Notes: a model not told the origin generated them from the letters alone. Positions 17,585-26,591 are shown, counted from the first letter of the stretch. The stretch: 64,000 bases of DNA from Rhodothermales bacterium (GCA_041391505.1 JAWKNW010000027.1:13846-77845), one strand, 5' to 3'. Numbers and translations are program-made.

Positions 17585-18484
17585 TCACTCCGTACACTGA
17601 AAATGGATCGCCTCGCCGCCTTCCTCTTCCATATCCTGACCGAGCATGATCACGCCTTCGTTGCGAAGATGGATCTGCTCGCGGTGCAGAAAAACCTTCT
17701 CTTCGTTGCGAATCTGCAGAAACGTGCCGTTGGTGCTCCGGTCGATCAGGATAAACTTCCCGCCCTGGTACTCGATGCTGGCGTGCGTGCGCGAGACGCT
17801 TTGATGGGGAACGACCAGGTCGTTTTTTTCGCCGCGCCCCATCAAGAAGGGGAAACGCCCTTTTTCGAGTTTGTAATCCTGCTCGGCGTAGCGGAGATAG
17901 AGCCGCGCCTTCGGCGTCCGGCCTCCGAGCGGCAACTGCCCGTGCATGATGGTCAGATCCGTCATGTCGGGCTGCCAGAGCACCTCGTAGATCTCCATCT
18001 CGGATTTTTTGCCCCGGACGTGCGCCACGCCGAGGCCGCGGAGATTGGAATGCTGGTAGTTCGGGAGGAGGTCGACCGTCGTCCGGGTGGTGATGATCTG
18101 ATCCGGGCGGGCCAGTTGGACCATCCGGGCGGCCACGTTGACGGCGTCGCCATAGACGTCGTATTCGTCGCTCAACACATCGCCAAAATGCAGACCGATG
18201 CGGAGCGCCATGCCGATCTCCGCCAGTTCGGGATCCTCGGTGATGGCCTGGGGCATGCGCGTCGTCGCGCCCACGGCCTGTTCGATGTGCTCGAAGGTGC
18301 ACATCACCTCGTCGCCGATCGTCTTGATGACGCGGCCTTCATGCGAGGTCGTCACCGTAGACAGGATAGCCAGCGCCCGCGCGACGATCTCCCGCGCGCG
18401 TTCGTTGCCGTACGCTTCGAACAACTGCGTGCTCTTGCTGATGTCGGCGAATACGATCGCGAGCGTGGTTCTCTTGTACGGCAT
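17585..18484 (-). CDS. Class III nucleotidyl cyclase domain fused to FHA domain
   Basis: 299 residues. The N-terminal cyclase domain has metal-binding Asp in IVFADISKST (about 13-15) and in TIGDEVMCTF (about 57), plus VYGDAVNVAARM, so it may be active and make cAMP. The C-terminal FHA domain (about 215-285) has GRGEKNDLVV, SVSRTHASI and DRSTNGTFL, the phosphothreonine-binding motifs. There is no membrane segment, so it is a soluble signalling protein, possibly responding to Ser/Thr kinases. It lies 104 bp upstream of the LRR gene on the same strand. The substrate-specifying residues were not resolved. Confidence 0.9.
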   Translation of the reverse strand: MPYKRTTLAIVFADISKSTQLFEAYGNERAREIVARALAILSTVTTSHEGRVIKTIGDEVMCTFEHIEQAVGATTRMPQAITEDPELAEIGMALRIGLHFGDVLSDEYDVYGDAVNVAARMVQLARPDQIITTRTTVDLLPNYQHSNLRGLGVAHVRGKKSEMEIYEVLWQPDMTDLTIMHGQLPLGGRTPKARLYLRYAEQDYKLEKGRFPFLMGRGEKNDLVVPHQSVSRTHASIEYQGGKFILIDRSTNGTFLQIRNEEKVFLHREQIHLRNEGVIMLGQDMEEEGGEAIHFQCTE

Positions 18485-18784
18485 CGGTTACGTGAAAGCC
18501 GAAAGAAGGCGCGAGGGTCGGACGGAAGGTCCATCCAGCTTTTCCTCAACGTCGAGTTGTAGGTCTGGTTTCTGCGCTTTTTCGGTCCGGAGGGGATCCA
18601 GCGACGAGCGAAGCGATGCATGCCCAGCTTAAGGGCCGCGTGCCGGCGATACGCGCGGGTCCGCCCGGCCGGCTTCCCGCGAATCGCGTAAAAAATAGGC
18701 AACGTCCGATTATGTTGCTATACCTGAACGGCCTCTGACTGTGCGGTCGTTACATCGCGCAGCGTTTTCCGAATGACGAGGCGA
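18485..18784. other. Intergenic region upstream of the cyclase-FHA gene
   Basis: 300 bp between the cyclase start and the stop of the next leftward gene. An AT-rich patch at about 18685-18725 (TATTTTTT on the minus strand) could be a -7 element for the cyclase, but a matching -33 element was not found. No ORF or hairpin worth naming. Confidence 0.4.
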
Positions 18785-19750
18785 TCAGACGGAGGCGGCC
18801 TCGAGGGCGCGCAGCACGGCCATCGATTCTTCGGCGATCACCACGCCGCCGGGAGTAAAATCGAAAATCTCGAGCGAAATCCACCCGGAATAGCCCAGTT
18901 CGCGCAGCGCGCGGAAGCTGTCCACATACGTGGTGCGCGCGTCGCCGGTGCCGAGATGCCGGCCGTCCATCTCCTGGATCTGGATATGATCGATTTGATC
19001 GAAATAGCGGCGTATGAGCGTTTCGAAGGAGTCGGTTTCGTCGAGCGTGTTGTGGTAATCGAACATGGTGCCGATCGCGGGATGATTCACCGTACGGACG
19101 ATTTCGACCGACTCCGCCATGGTATTCACGACGTCCGTCTGCGAGCTGTCCAGGGTTTCGACGAGGATTTTGACGCCGCGTTCGCCGGCGTGATCGGCGA
19201 CGAGCGCCAGGCCTTCGGCGAAATATTTTTTCGCCTCGTCCACCGGAATCCCCACGGCATTGCGCTGTTTGGGCGACCCGAAAATCATCACCTTGCCGCC
19301 GAGATCCGCACAAAAATCGACGAGATCGGCGAGGTACTGCACCGTCGACGCGCGGACCACGGGATCCGGCGTCGTGAAGTGGAGCCCCTGTGGAGGCGGC
19401 GCGAGCAGCCAGTGCAGCCCCACACACTCGAGACCGAAGTCGCCCATCGTCCGCACCAGCTCTTGCCGCTGGATCGGCCCCAGCTCGTTGACGCTCTCCT
19501 TGACGAGCGTGAACGCGGCGACCTCGACGCCCGTGTAGCCGGCGTCGCTCATGATCCGGCACTGCTCCACCCAGGGCAGCTCCTGCATGCATTCGTTGCA
19601 CATCGAAAAGTTGAACCGGGCCGGCGCCATCCCGGCCGCCGCCTGATCCGGTGGGTTGCCACCGCAGCGGAGCGACATGCCGGCGAGCGCCGCGAGCGAC
19701 AGGGTGCTGCCGGTCGTCTGGAGAAACTGGCGACGTGAAAAGCTAGACAT
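18785..19750 (-). CDS. Tat-exported sugar phosphate isomerase/epimerase-like TIM-barrel protein
   Basis: 321 residues from ATG 19750 (MSSFSRRQFLQTTGS). SRRQFLQ is a twin-arginine motif followed by a hydrophobic stretch ending near LRCGG, so export by Tat is predicted, possibly as a lipoprotein via Cys. The body is a xylose-isomerase-like TIM barrel: SDAGYTGVEVAAF, GLECVGLHW, KVMIFGSP, GVKILVETLDS, IGTMFDYHNT, DHIQIQEMDG and GYSGWISLEIFDF, which supply the usual metal ligands Glu, Asp, His and Glu. Such proteins handle sugars or inositols in Bacteroidota. The substrate is not predictable. It is divergent from the PEP-hydrolase-family gene. Confidence 0.87.
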   Translation of the reverse strand: MSSFSRRQFLQTTGSTLSLAALAGMSLRCGGNPPDQAAAGMAPARFNFSMCNECMQELPWVEQCRIMSDAGYTGVEVAAFTLVKESVNELGPIQRQELVRTMGDFGLECVGLHWLLAPPPQGLHFTTPDPVVRASTVQYLADLVDFCADLGGKVMIFGSPKQRNAVGIPVDEAKKYFAEGLALVADHAGERGVKILVETLDSSQTDVVNTMAESVEIVRTVNHPAIGTMFDYHNTLDETDSFETLIRRYFDQIDHIQIQEMDGRHLGTGDARTTYVDSFRALRELGYSGWISLEIFDFTPGGVVIAEESMAVLRALEAASV

Positions 19751-19947
19751 GGGAGTGCGACAGAATGCGGGACGGGCCCGGGTGGATGCGACGCGAATGC
19801 GAAAGTGGACAGGCAAGATATCAATTGGGATGCTTTTTGGCGAGCCCGCCCCGCCTTGATTCCCTCCCGCCCCCGGGCTACCATACGCCCAGCGCGGCCC
19901 GCCGGCCGCGCACGTGTCGATTCATCCTTCCAAACCCTCCCCACGCC

Positions 19948-20778
19948 ATGCCTCCATCACGCCAGGAAGTGCTCCACCGACTCTACGCGCTCATCGAAGA
20001 CGGCCGGCCCATCGTCGGCGGCGGCGCCGGCACCGGGATAAGCGCCAAATTCGAGGAAGAGGGCGGCATCGACCTGATCGTCATCTACAACTCCGGCCGG
20101 TTCCGGATGGCCGGCCGCGGGTCGCTCGCCGGCCTCATGCCCTACGGCGACGCCAACGCGATCGTGATGGACATGGCGCGCGAAGTGCTCACGGTCGTCA
20201 AAAAGACGCCCGTGCTCGCCGGCGTCTGCGGGACGGACCCGTTCCGCGACATGCAGCGCTTCCTGGAGGACGTGAAGCGCATCGGATTCGCGGGCGTGCA
20301 GAATTTCCCGACCGTCGGGCTGATCGACGGACTCTTCCGGGCCAACCTGGAAGAAACCGGGATGGGCTACGACAGGGAAGTCGCCATGATCGGGCTGGCG
20401 CACGCCTTGGATTTGGTCACGACGCCCTACGCGTTCACGCCGGCCGAAGCGGAAGCGATGACGGACGCCGGCGCAGACATCATCGTGGCCCACATGGGGC
20501 TGACGACCAGCGGCTCGATCGGCGCCGCCACCGCGAAAACCCTCGACGAAAGCGTCGCCGAGGTCCAGGCCATCGCCGACGCCGCGCGCGGCGTCAGGCC
20601 CGACGTCATCATCATCTGCCACGGTGGCCCCATCGCCATGCCCGAAGACGCCGCCTACGTCCTCCAGCGCACCCGCAACGTCCACGGCTTCTACGGCGCC
20701 TCCAGCATGGAACGGCTGCCCGTGGAGGTCGCGATGACCGAACAGGTGAAGGCCTTCAAGGCGATCAGCATGAGGTAG
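19948..20778 (+). CDS. Phosphoenolpyruvate hydrolase family TIM-barrel protein
   Basis: 276 residues from ATG 19948 (MPPSRQEVLHRLYALI). The family pattern is clear: GGGAGTGISAKFEEEGGIDLIVIYNSGRFRM, MPYGDANAIVMDMA, TPVLAGVCGTDPF, FAGVQNFPTVGLIDG, GADIIVAHMGLTTSGSIGA and IIICHGGPIAMPED. Pfam names this the PEP hydrolase or TIM-barrel signal-transduction family, and it is often the partner of a Tm-1-like domain protein. The true reaction is poorly established. No Tm-1-like partner is adjacent. The gene is followed by the palindromic tandem array. Confidence 0.88.
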   Translation: MPPSRQEVLHRLYALIEDGRPIVGGGAGTGISAKFEEEGGIDLIVIYNSGRFRMAGRGSLAGLMPYGDANAIVMDMAREVLTVVKKTPVLAGVCGTDPFRDMQRFLEDVKRIGFAGVQNFPTVGLIDGLFRANLEETGMGYDREVAMIGLAHALDLVTTPYAFTPAEAEAMTDAGADIIVAHMGLTTSGSIGAATAKTLDESVAEVQAIADAARGVRPDVIIICHGGPIAMPEDAAYVLQRTRNVHGFYGASSMERLPVEVAMTEQVKAFKAISMR

Positions 20779-20918
20779 GTCACGAGCGGCCTGCGGCCGC
20801 GGTCATTGGGCACTGGACACGTGCGGCCTGCGGCCGCGGTCATTGGACACTGGTCACTTGCGGCCTGCGGCCGCGGTCATTGGACACTGGTCACTTGCGG
20901 CCTGCGGCCGCGGTCAGT
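20779..20918. repeat. 37-bp tandem array with a GCGGCCTGCGGCCGC palindrome
   Basis: GGTCA starts at 20801, 20838, 20875 and 20912, an exact 37-bp period over about four copies. Each unit reads GGTCATT GGACACT GGTCACT TGCGGCC TGCGGCC GC, five 7-nt words plus 2 nt. The GCGGCC-TGC-GGCCGC part can form a hairpin. The array lies between the PEP-hydrolase-family stop and kbl (convergent), and no ORF covers it. Confidence 0.9.
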
Positions 20919-20934
20919 TGGTGCATTGCACCGT

Positions 20935-20978
20935 CATGACCATGTGCAGCATCCATGACCATGTGCAGCATTCATGAC
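20935..20978. repeat. 19-bp direct repeat, 2.3 copies
   Basis: CATGACCATGTGCAGCAT(C/T) occurs at 20935 and 20954 and begins again at 20973. A short GCGACC-GAA-GGTCGC hairpin follows at 20980-20994. It adjoins the 37-bp array. Confidence 0.8.
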
Positions 20979-21040
20979 AGCGACCGAAGGTCGCTCCCCC
21001 CCACGGCCCGCTTGACCGTGCAAGAAGCCGGCTCCCTTCG

Positions 21041-22228
21041 TTAGATCACGCCGTGCTTCTTCCCCACCTTCGCAAAGGCCGCGACGGCCCGGTCCAGATG
21101 GGCGCGGGAGTGGGCGGCGGAGACCTGGACGCGGATGCGGGCCTGGCCCTGGGGCACGACGGGGTAGCTGAACCCGATGACGTAGATCCCCTCTGTGAGG
21201 AGGTCGGCCGCCATGTTCTGGGCCAGACGCGCGTCGTAGAGCATGATCGGCACGATCGGGTGGTACCCCGGCTTGATGTCGAACCCTTGCGCCGTCATCT
21301 GCTCCCGGAAGTAGGCCGTGTTGTCGGCCAGGCGGTCGCGCAGGGCGGTGGTTTCGCTCAGCATGTCGAGGACCTTGAGGCTCGCCGATACGACCGCCGG
21401 CGCGAGGGTATTCGAAAACAGGTAGGGGCGCGACCGCTGGCGCAGCAGTTCGACGATCTCCTTGCGGCCGCTCGTGAACCCGCCCGTGCTGCCGCCGAGA
21501 GCCTTGCCCAGGGTGCTCGTGATCACATCCACGCGCCCCATCACGCCGCATTGTTCGATCGAGCCGCGGCCGGTCTTGCCCATGAACCCGGTAGCATGGC
21601 TGTCGTCCACCATCACCATCGCGTCGTAGCGCTCGGCGAGATCGCAAATCGCGTCCAGTTTGGCCACGGCGCCGTCCATGCTGAAGACGCCGTCCGTCGC
21701 GACCATGCGGCGTTTGGCGCCCTGGGTCTCTTGCAGCAGCCGTTCCAGCTCCTGCATGTCGCCATTCGGATAGCGATGGCGCTGGGCCTTGCAGAGGCGG
21801 ATGCCGTCGATGATGCTCGCGTGGTTGAGCTGATCGCTGATGATGGCGCAATCCGCGTCGAGCAGGGTCTCGAAGAGGCCGGCGTTGGCGTCGAAGCAGG
21901 ACGTATAGAGAATCGTGTCCTCGGTCTGCAGAAACGTGGAGAGACGCTCCTCGAGCTGTTTGTGGATCGTCTGCGTGCCGCAGATGAAGCGGACCGAGGC
22001 GAGCCCGAACCCGTACCGGTCGAGCCCCGCCTTCGCCGCCTCGATCAGATCGGGGTGGTTGGCGAGCCCGAGGTAGTTGTTCGCGCAAAAGTTGATGACC
22101 TCTTCGCCGGTCTGGACGGCAATCTCGGCGGATTGCTGGGTCGTGATGACGCGCTCGGCCTTGTACAGGCCGGCCTCGCGAATCGCGTCGAGTTCGGCGC
22201 GAAAATGTTCGATGGCTGTTTCGATCAT
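21041..22228 (-). CDS. kbl: Glycine C-acetyltransferase (2-amino-3-ketobutyrate CoA ligase)
   Basis: 395 residues from ATG 22228 (MIETAIEHFRAELDAIREAG). It is a class II fold-type I PLP enzyme of the alpha-oxoamine synthase family: NYLGLANHPDLIEAA, YGFGLASVRFICGTQ, VDDSHATGFMGKTGRG and the PLP lysine in STLGKALGGSTGG. It cleaves 2-amino-3-oxobutyrate with CoA to glycine and acetyl-CoA. Length and motifs match Kbl better than KAS or ALAS. Its start overlaps the stop of tdh by 4 bp (22225-22228), so the pair forms a coupled threonine-to-glycine operon. Confidence 0.94.
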   Translation of the reverse strand: MIETAIEHFRAELDAIREAGLYKAERVITTQQSAEIAVQTGEEVINFCANNYLGLANHPDLIEAAKAGLDRYGFGLASVRFICGTQTIHKQLEERLSTFLQTEDTILYTSCFDANAGLFETLLDADCAIISDQLNHASIIDGIRLCKAQRHRYPNGDMQELERLLQETQGAKRRMVATDGVFSMDGAVAKLDAICDLAERYDAMVMVDDSHATGFMGKTGRGSIEQCGVMGRVDVITSTLGKALGGSTGGFTSGRKEIVELLRQRSRPYLFSNTLAPAVVSASLKVLDMLSETTALRDRLADNTAYFREQMTAQGFDIKPGYHPIVPIMLYDARLAQNMAADLLTEGIYVIGFSYPVVPQGQARIRVQVSAAHSRAHLDRAVAAFAKVGKKHGVI

Positions 22229-23160
22229 GGGGTGATGGTGAGATGGTCCAGCATGTCGTCTACCATGGCGTCGAGCCCGTAGCGATGATCCCAGCCCCAG
22301 TCCTTCCGGGCGGAGCTGTCGTCGATGCTTTGCGGCCAGGAGTCCGCGATGCGCTGGCGATGGTCGGGGGCGTAGCGGCAGATAAAGGCGGGGATGCGCC
22401 GGCGGATGGAGTGCTCGAGTTCCTCCGGCGAAAAACTGATCGCCGCGAGGTTGTAGCTCGAGCGGACCGTGATCGCCTCGCTGGAAGCCTGCATGATGTC
22501 GAGCGTCGCGTCGATGGCGTCGGGCATGTACATCATAGGCAGCCGGCTGTCGGGACGCAAGAAACACGTGTAGTCGGCGCCTTCCGCTGCCGCGCGGAGC
22601 ATGTCGATGGCGTAGTCGGTCGTTCCGCCGCCGGGCTCGACGGCGTAGCTGATGATGCCGGGATACCGGATGCTGCGGACATCCACCCCGAACCGCTCCG
22701 CGTAGTACTTGCAGAGCATCTCGCCGGAGCGTTTGGTGACGCCGTACATCGTCGTCGGCTCGATGATGGTCGATTGCGGGGTATCGATCCGGGGGGTCGC
22801 CGGCCCGAACACGGCGATGGAGCTGGGCCAGAACAGCTGGAGCGTCCGGTTGCGCGCGATATCGAGGATGTGTTTGAGCCCCTGCACGTTCACTTCCCAG
22901 GCCAGATCGGGCTGGGCTTCGCCGGTCACGGAAAGCAGGCTCGCCAGATGGTACACGGTGTCGATCTCCCGTTCGGCGATCAGCCGCTCCATGCCGTCGC
23001 GATCCCGCACATCCAGCACCACATGGGGCCCTGCCCCGGGATCCGACGCCGGCCTGAGATCCGCCCCGGTTACCGCCTCGGTCCCCACGTCACCGCGCAA
23101 TTTACGCACGAGCTCCCCACCAATCTGGCCGTTGGCGCCCGTCACCAGAATTCGTTGCAT
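22225..23160 (-). CDS. tdh: L-threonine 3-dehydrogenase, SDR/epimerase type
   Basis: 311 residues. The extended-SDR pattern is complete: NAD-binding VTGANGQIGGELV at the N-terminus, YHLASLLSV, the catalytic Ser in WPSSIAVFGP and Tyr/Lys in TMYGVTKRSGE. YPGIISY with GGTTDYA is characteristic of the short-chain threonine dehydrogenases known from Flavobacterium and other Bacteroidota, unrelated to the zinc enzyme of E. coli. It oxidises threonine to 2-amino-3-oxobutyrate, the substrate of the downstream Kbl, and the 4-bp overlap supports the assignment. Confidence 0.92.
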   Translation of the reverse strand: MQRILVTGANGQIGGELVRKLRGDVGTEAVTGADLRPASDPGAGPHVVLDVRDRDGMERLIAEREIDTVYHLASLLSVTGEAQPDLAWEVNVQGLKHILDIARNRTLQLFWPSSIAVFGPATPRIDTPQSTIIEPTTMYGVTKRSGEMLCKYYAERFGVDVRSIRYPGIISYAVEPGGGTTDYAIDMLRAAAEGADYTCFLRPDSRLPMMYMPDAIDATLDIMQASSEAITVRSSYNLAAISFSPEELEHSIRRRIPAFICRYAPDHRQRIADSWPQSIDDSSARKDWGWDHRYGLDAMVDDMLDHLTITP

Positions 23161-23309
23161 CTATTTGCTAAAGACCCTTTTCGTACAAAACGACAGGCCC
23201 TTTCAACACACGGCTTGGGGAAGGTTCCTAGCCCCGGAAGCGGTTCCAGCGCCGGTGCGGACGCATCATCTCAGCGCGCAATCCGCCTCGGGGCGTCCTC
23301 GATCGGGGC

Positions 23310-24860
23310 TCAGTATCCGTTGGCCGCCACGGCCGGGTCGTGCAGCTTGGTACCCTCGGCCGGCGCAGGGGGCGCCGCGGGAGGCGCCGCCGGCTGCTCC
23401 TTGCCTTTTTTGTGCATCGCCACCCGGATCGCCGTGTCCTTGAGCGCGAGACCCACCCGGTTCATCCCGTCGAGCGCTGCGATCTTGTAGCTCTCCGCCA
23501 GGGTCGGGTAATTGAAGACGGTGTTGATGAAATAATCGATCGTTCCGCCAAAACCGAGGACCGCCTGACCGATGTGGATCAGTTCGCTCGCGCCTTCGCC
23601 GATGATATGCACGCCGAGCAGCTTCCGCGTTTCGATGTGGAAGATGAGTTTGAGCAGACCGATCGTGTCGCCGATGATCTGGCCGCGCGCCACTTCGCTG
23701 TAGTTGGCCTTGCCGATTTCGTAGGGGATGCCGGCGCGCGTCAGCTCCTCTTCGTTCTGACCGACCGTCGAGATCTCCGGCACGCTGTAGATGCCGTAGG
23801 GAAACAGCTCCGGCATGACGCCCGTCCCGACGCCGAACGCGTGGTTCGCCGCCAGACGCCCCTGCTCCATCGACGACGAGGCGAGGCTCGGGAAGCCGAT
23901 CACGTCGCCCACGGCGTAAATGTGGGGCACGTTCGTCTGGAAAAATTCGTTGACCGTGAGCCGGCCGCGGTCGTCGGACTCCAGGCCGGCGCCTTTCAGG
24001 TTGATCGAACCCGTCGCCCCGGTGCGACCGATGCTGTAGAGCGCCTTCTCGGCCAGCACCTTCTTGCCGCTGTCCAGATGGATGCGAACCGTCTGGTGGG
24101 CGTCGTCGAGCACTTCCACACCGCTCACTTCCTCGCCGAGCCGGAAGACCACGCGATGCTGACGCAGATGGTAGACCAGCGAGTCGATGATTTCGGCGTC
24201 GATGAACGAGAGGAGATCCTTCCGCTTGTCGATCACCGTCACATGCACGCCCAGCGAGGCGAAAATGCTGGCGTATTCGATCCCGATCACCCCGCCGCCG
24301 ATGACAGCCAGCGAACGCGGGATCTCGTCGAGACCCAGGATTTCATCGCTCGTGATGACGTTCCGGTCGTCGAACGGGATATGCGGATCGCGCGTGGCGG
24401 ACGTGCCGACCGCGATGACGATGTTGGCGCCCGTGATGTCGCGCTCGCCGTTCGATGCGCCGAAGCTCATCCGCACCGTGTGGTCGTCGACAAACGAACC
24501 GCTCGCCGTGAACAGGTCGATGTGATTGCGCAGCAGCTGGTGCCGGATGATGTCGATCTCGAGCCGGATCACATGATCGGTGCGAAACAGCAGATCGTCG
24601 ATCGTGATCTTTTCCTTCACCGAATACGACCGGCCGTAGATGTTGTGCTGCCGGTAGCCGGACAGGTACATCGCGGCTTCGCGAAGCGTTTTGCTGGGAA
24701 TCGTGCCCGTATTGATGCAAACGCCGCCGACCACGCCTTTCTTTTCGACCAGCGCGACGCGTTTCTCCAACTTGGCGGCCTGAATGGCAGCCTTCTGACC
24801 CGAGGGACCGGATCCGATGACAATCAGATCGTAATCGTAGACGTGTGCCTTCTCTTTCAT
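23310..24860 (-). CDS. sthA: Si-specific NAD(P)+ transhydrogenase SthA
   Basis: 516 residues from ATG 24860. It is a soluble flavoprotein of the disulfide-reductase fold: FAD motif VIGSGPSGQKAA, NAD(P) motif VIGGGVIGIEYASIFASLG, second FAD motif YAVGDVIGFPSLA and a dimer domain. The redox CxxxxC is replaced by CINTGTIPSK, lacking the second Cys, which is the mark of SthA rather than lipoamide dehydrogenase. It equilibrates NADPH and NAD+. An unusual Pro/Ala-rich C-terminal tail of about 35 residues (KEQPAAPPAAPPAPAEG) extends beyond the family end. It is upstream of tdh on the same strand, 149 bp away. Confidence 0.92.
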   Translation of the reverse strand: MKEKAHVYDYDLIVIGSGPSGQKAAIQAAKLEKRVALVEKKGVVGGVCINTGTIPSKTLREAAMYLSGYRQHNIYGRSYSVKEKITIDDLLFRTDHVIRLEIDIIRHQLLRNHIDLFTASGSFVDDHTVRMSFGASNGERDITGANIVIAVGTSATRDPHIPFDDRNVITSDEILGLDEIPRSLAVIGGGVIGIEYASIFASLGVHVTVIDKRKDLLSFIDAEIIDSLVYHLRQHRVVFRLGEEVSGVEVLDDAHQTVRIHLDSGKKVLAEKALYSIGRTGATGSINLKGAGLESDDRGRLTVNEFFQTNVPHIYAVGDVIGFPSLASSSMEQGRLAANHAFGVGTGVMPELFPYGIYSVPEISTVGQNEEELTRAGIPYEIGKANYSEVARGQIIGDTIGLLKLIFHIETRKLLGVHIIGEGASELIHIGQAVLGFGGTIDYFINTVFNYPTLAESYKIAALDGMNRVGLALKDTAIRVAMHKKGKEQPAAPPAAPPAPAEGTKLHDPAVAANGY

Positions 24861-24930
24861 ATCCTGGCGATAGTTTTCCGCTTGCGAAAACGCAATCGGT
24901 GAATGTATCGGCAGGATGCGGGCAGCGATA

Positions 24931-24961
24931 ATCGCCGGCCGACGGGGAATCGGCCGGCGAT
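24931..24961 (-). terminator. 12-bp perfect hairpin after the 24968 lipoprotein gene
   Basis: ATCGCCGGCCGA and TCGGCCGGCGAT pair over 12 bp around a 7-nt loop, 6 bp past the stop on the minus strand. There is no U-tract, so it may protect or pause rather than terminate. Confidence 0.5.
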
Positions 24962-24967
24962 CATCCG

Positions 24968-25759
24968 TCAATTCGAGGAAACCGGTAATTCGAAGATAGA
25001 ATCGCTGATATCGGCGTTTACGACGATCTCCTTCATCGTAACCTTCTGCGACATCGCCCCGCCCAGTTCCATCTCCATCTGGTACGGCATCATGATCCCG
25101 CCCACGGTCCGGTAGTCGCTCAGCATCGTCGTCACCTGAATCGCGTTGCCCGACTGCGGATCGATGCCCTCCCCTTCCTGCTTGACCGGCAGGTGGCTCA
25201 CGGCGTCGAGATACAGGATGACCGGCGTACTGTCCGGACGATCCACCTTCAGCTTGTGCGCCGGCTTTCCGCCGACGGCCTCCTCGCCCAGGAAGGTCAC
25301 GGTGTATCCTTTTTCCGCATAATCGACCAGAATCCCATCGATCTGCGCCTGTTCGACGACACCCCGCGCCTGGCTGCCGGCGAGCACCTGGGCGCCCGGC
25401 CCGATCATCGGGTTGATCGTCCACGCCGTCGTGCCGTCGTAGCCCGTCACGATCTTCATGTTCATCGCGGTCACGTCCACTTCGTTGCGCATCATCCCGG
25501 GCCGCTTCATGTACATCTTCAGCGGCATGTTCATCCCCATCATCGACACCTCGGCCTGCATGGTGATGCTCTGGACGTTTTTGAGGTTTTCCATGCCGCC
25601 CAGCGCCTGGATATGGGCCTGAACGAGACGTTCTTCCATGGGCATCGATGCCAGGGCGACGACGCCGGCATCGGGTGTCTGGACGGGTTCGGTGGATTTA
25701 CAGGCCGAAAACGCGGTGACGACCAGAAGAAGGGAAAGCAGGGTTCGGAATGGCTGCAT
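24968..25759 (-). CDS. Outer-membrane lipoprotein-sorting-like (LolA/LolB-fold) lipoprotein
   Basis: 263 residues. LLLVVTAFSAC is a lipobox, so it is a lipoprotein. The rest resembles the outer membrane lipoprotein-sorting protein family seen in Bacteroidota: HIQALGGMENLKNVQSITMQA, YMKRPGMMRNEV, TGYDGTTAWTINPM, VILYLDAVSHLPVK and SDYRTVGGIMMPYQM. This half-barrel fold carries hydrophobic molecules, but no function is known for this group. It is unusually Met-rich in its central strands. It lies upstream of sthA on the same strand. Confidence 0.82.
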   Translation of the reverse strand: MQPFRTLLSLLLVVTAFSACKSTEPVQTPDAGVVALASMPMEERLVQAHIQALGGMENLKNVQSITMQAEVSMMGMNMPLKMYMKRPGMMRNEVDVTAMNMKIVTGYDGTTAWTINPMIGPGAQVLAGSQARGVVEQAQIDGILVDYAEKGYTVTFLGEEAVGGKPAHKLKVDRPDSTPVILYLDAVSHLPVKQEGEGIDPQSGNAIQVTTMLSDYRTVGGIMMPYQMEMELGGAMSQKVTMKEIVVNADISDSIFELPVSSN

Positions 25760-25904
25760 TGTGGAGTCCGTTTATTGAAACACGTAACATGGAGACCCGC
25801 CGGCGGTCCGTAAACCACCCGTCGGGTTTCTTTTTTTTGCGCCTACGGAATGCCCGCCGCAGAGTTGCCCGAACGGGCGCGGCGGCCGAGATGCGGGGGA
25901 TGGG

Positions 25905-26516
25905 TTACCGGATCAGCGGAATCGCCACGCCGACGGAAAAGCGAAGATCGTTCTGCATTTCCTTGTCGGTTTTTGATCCGTCCCGCAGCTCCCAGCGGGT
26001 TGTAGAGATGTAATCCTCGGCCTCGAGCTGCAGGGCGACGCCGCCGAGCGGCAGCCGCAGACCGATCCCCAGCACGCCGAGACCGCCCGTCGTCATGTCC
26101 AACTGATCGTACGACGTGGCGAAAAATCCGAGGCCGCCGCTGAGCAGCAGCGCCGCGGACTGGTTATCGCGGGCGAAGGCCTGCACGATGCGCGCGTCGA
26201 ACACAAAAAACTGGGCGTCCACCGTGCCCGGAATGCCGAACGCTTCGCTTTCGAGGGCATTCGGCGCGTGGGCAAGGTCGGCCTCGATCCCGATCGCTTC
26301 ACCGAACCAGTACGTGAGCTTGCCGCCGAAGACGACATTGACTTCATGCTTCGCCACGGGCGAGCCCGAGCCCACCCCGCCGGCTGCCACGACATCGTTC
26401 GTTGGCACCAGCGCCCCGAAATACGGCGTCACGTCCAGCCGACCCCGGTAGTCCTGGGCCTGAGAGGCGCCGGCAAAGCCGGCCAGTAAGGCGATGAGTG
26501 CGATGGTGCGTTTCAT
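25905..26516 (-). CDS. Small outer-membrane beta-barrel protein
   Basis: 203 residues. A signal peptide (MKRTIALIALLAGFAGASQAQ) is followed by an amphipathic barrel: LDVTPYFGALVPT, EVNVVFGGKLTYWFGEAIGIEADL, SAALLLSGGLGFFATSY, GVLGIGLRLPLGGVALQLEAEDY and a C-terminal LRFSVGVAIPLIR. It resembles eight-stranded OmpA-like or OmpW-like barrels, but no family-defining residue was identified. It is encoded alone between the lipoprotein gene and the large repeat protein. Confidence 0.82.
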   Translation of the reverse strand: MKRTIALIALLAGFAGASQAQDYRGRLDVTPYFGALVPTNDVVAAGGVGSGSPVAKHEVNVVFGGKLTYWFGEAIGIEADLAHAPNALESEAFGIPGTVDAQFFVFDARIVQAFARDNQSAALLLSGGLGFFATSYDQLDMTTGGLGVLGIGLRLPLGGVALQLEAEDYISTTRWELRDGSKTDKEMQNDLRFSVGVAIPLIR

Positions 26517-26553
26517 AAAATCGGGTATGGGGAGGGGCTACCGGCCTGGAGGT

Positions 26554-26581
26554 CGAGGGGCGAACCGCTGCCCGCCCCTCG
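26554..26581 (-). terminator. 9-bp GC hairpin after the cadherin-like protein gene
   Basis: CGAGGGGCG and CGCCCCTCG pair around a 10-nt loop, 10 bp past the stop at 26592 (minus strand). No U-tract is present. Confidence 0.5.
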
Positions 26582-26591
26582 GTTCAGGGCG

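Noticed and set aside
20779..20918. A CRISPR array
   Set aside because: The repeats are contiguous 37-bp units with no unique spacers, and no cas gene is nearby.
25820..25850. A terminator at the T-run near 25830
   Set aside because: The T-run is on the plus strand, where no gene ends, and the ACCC/GGGT stem is only 4 bp.
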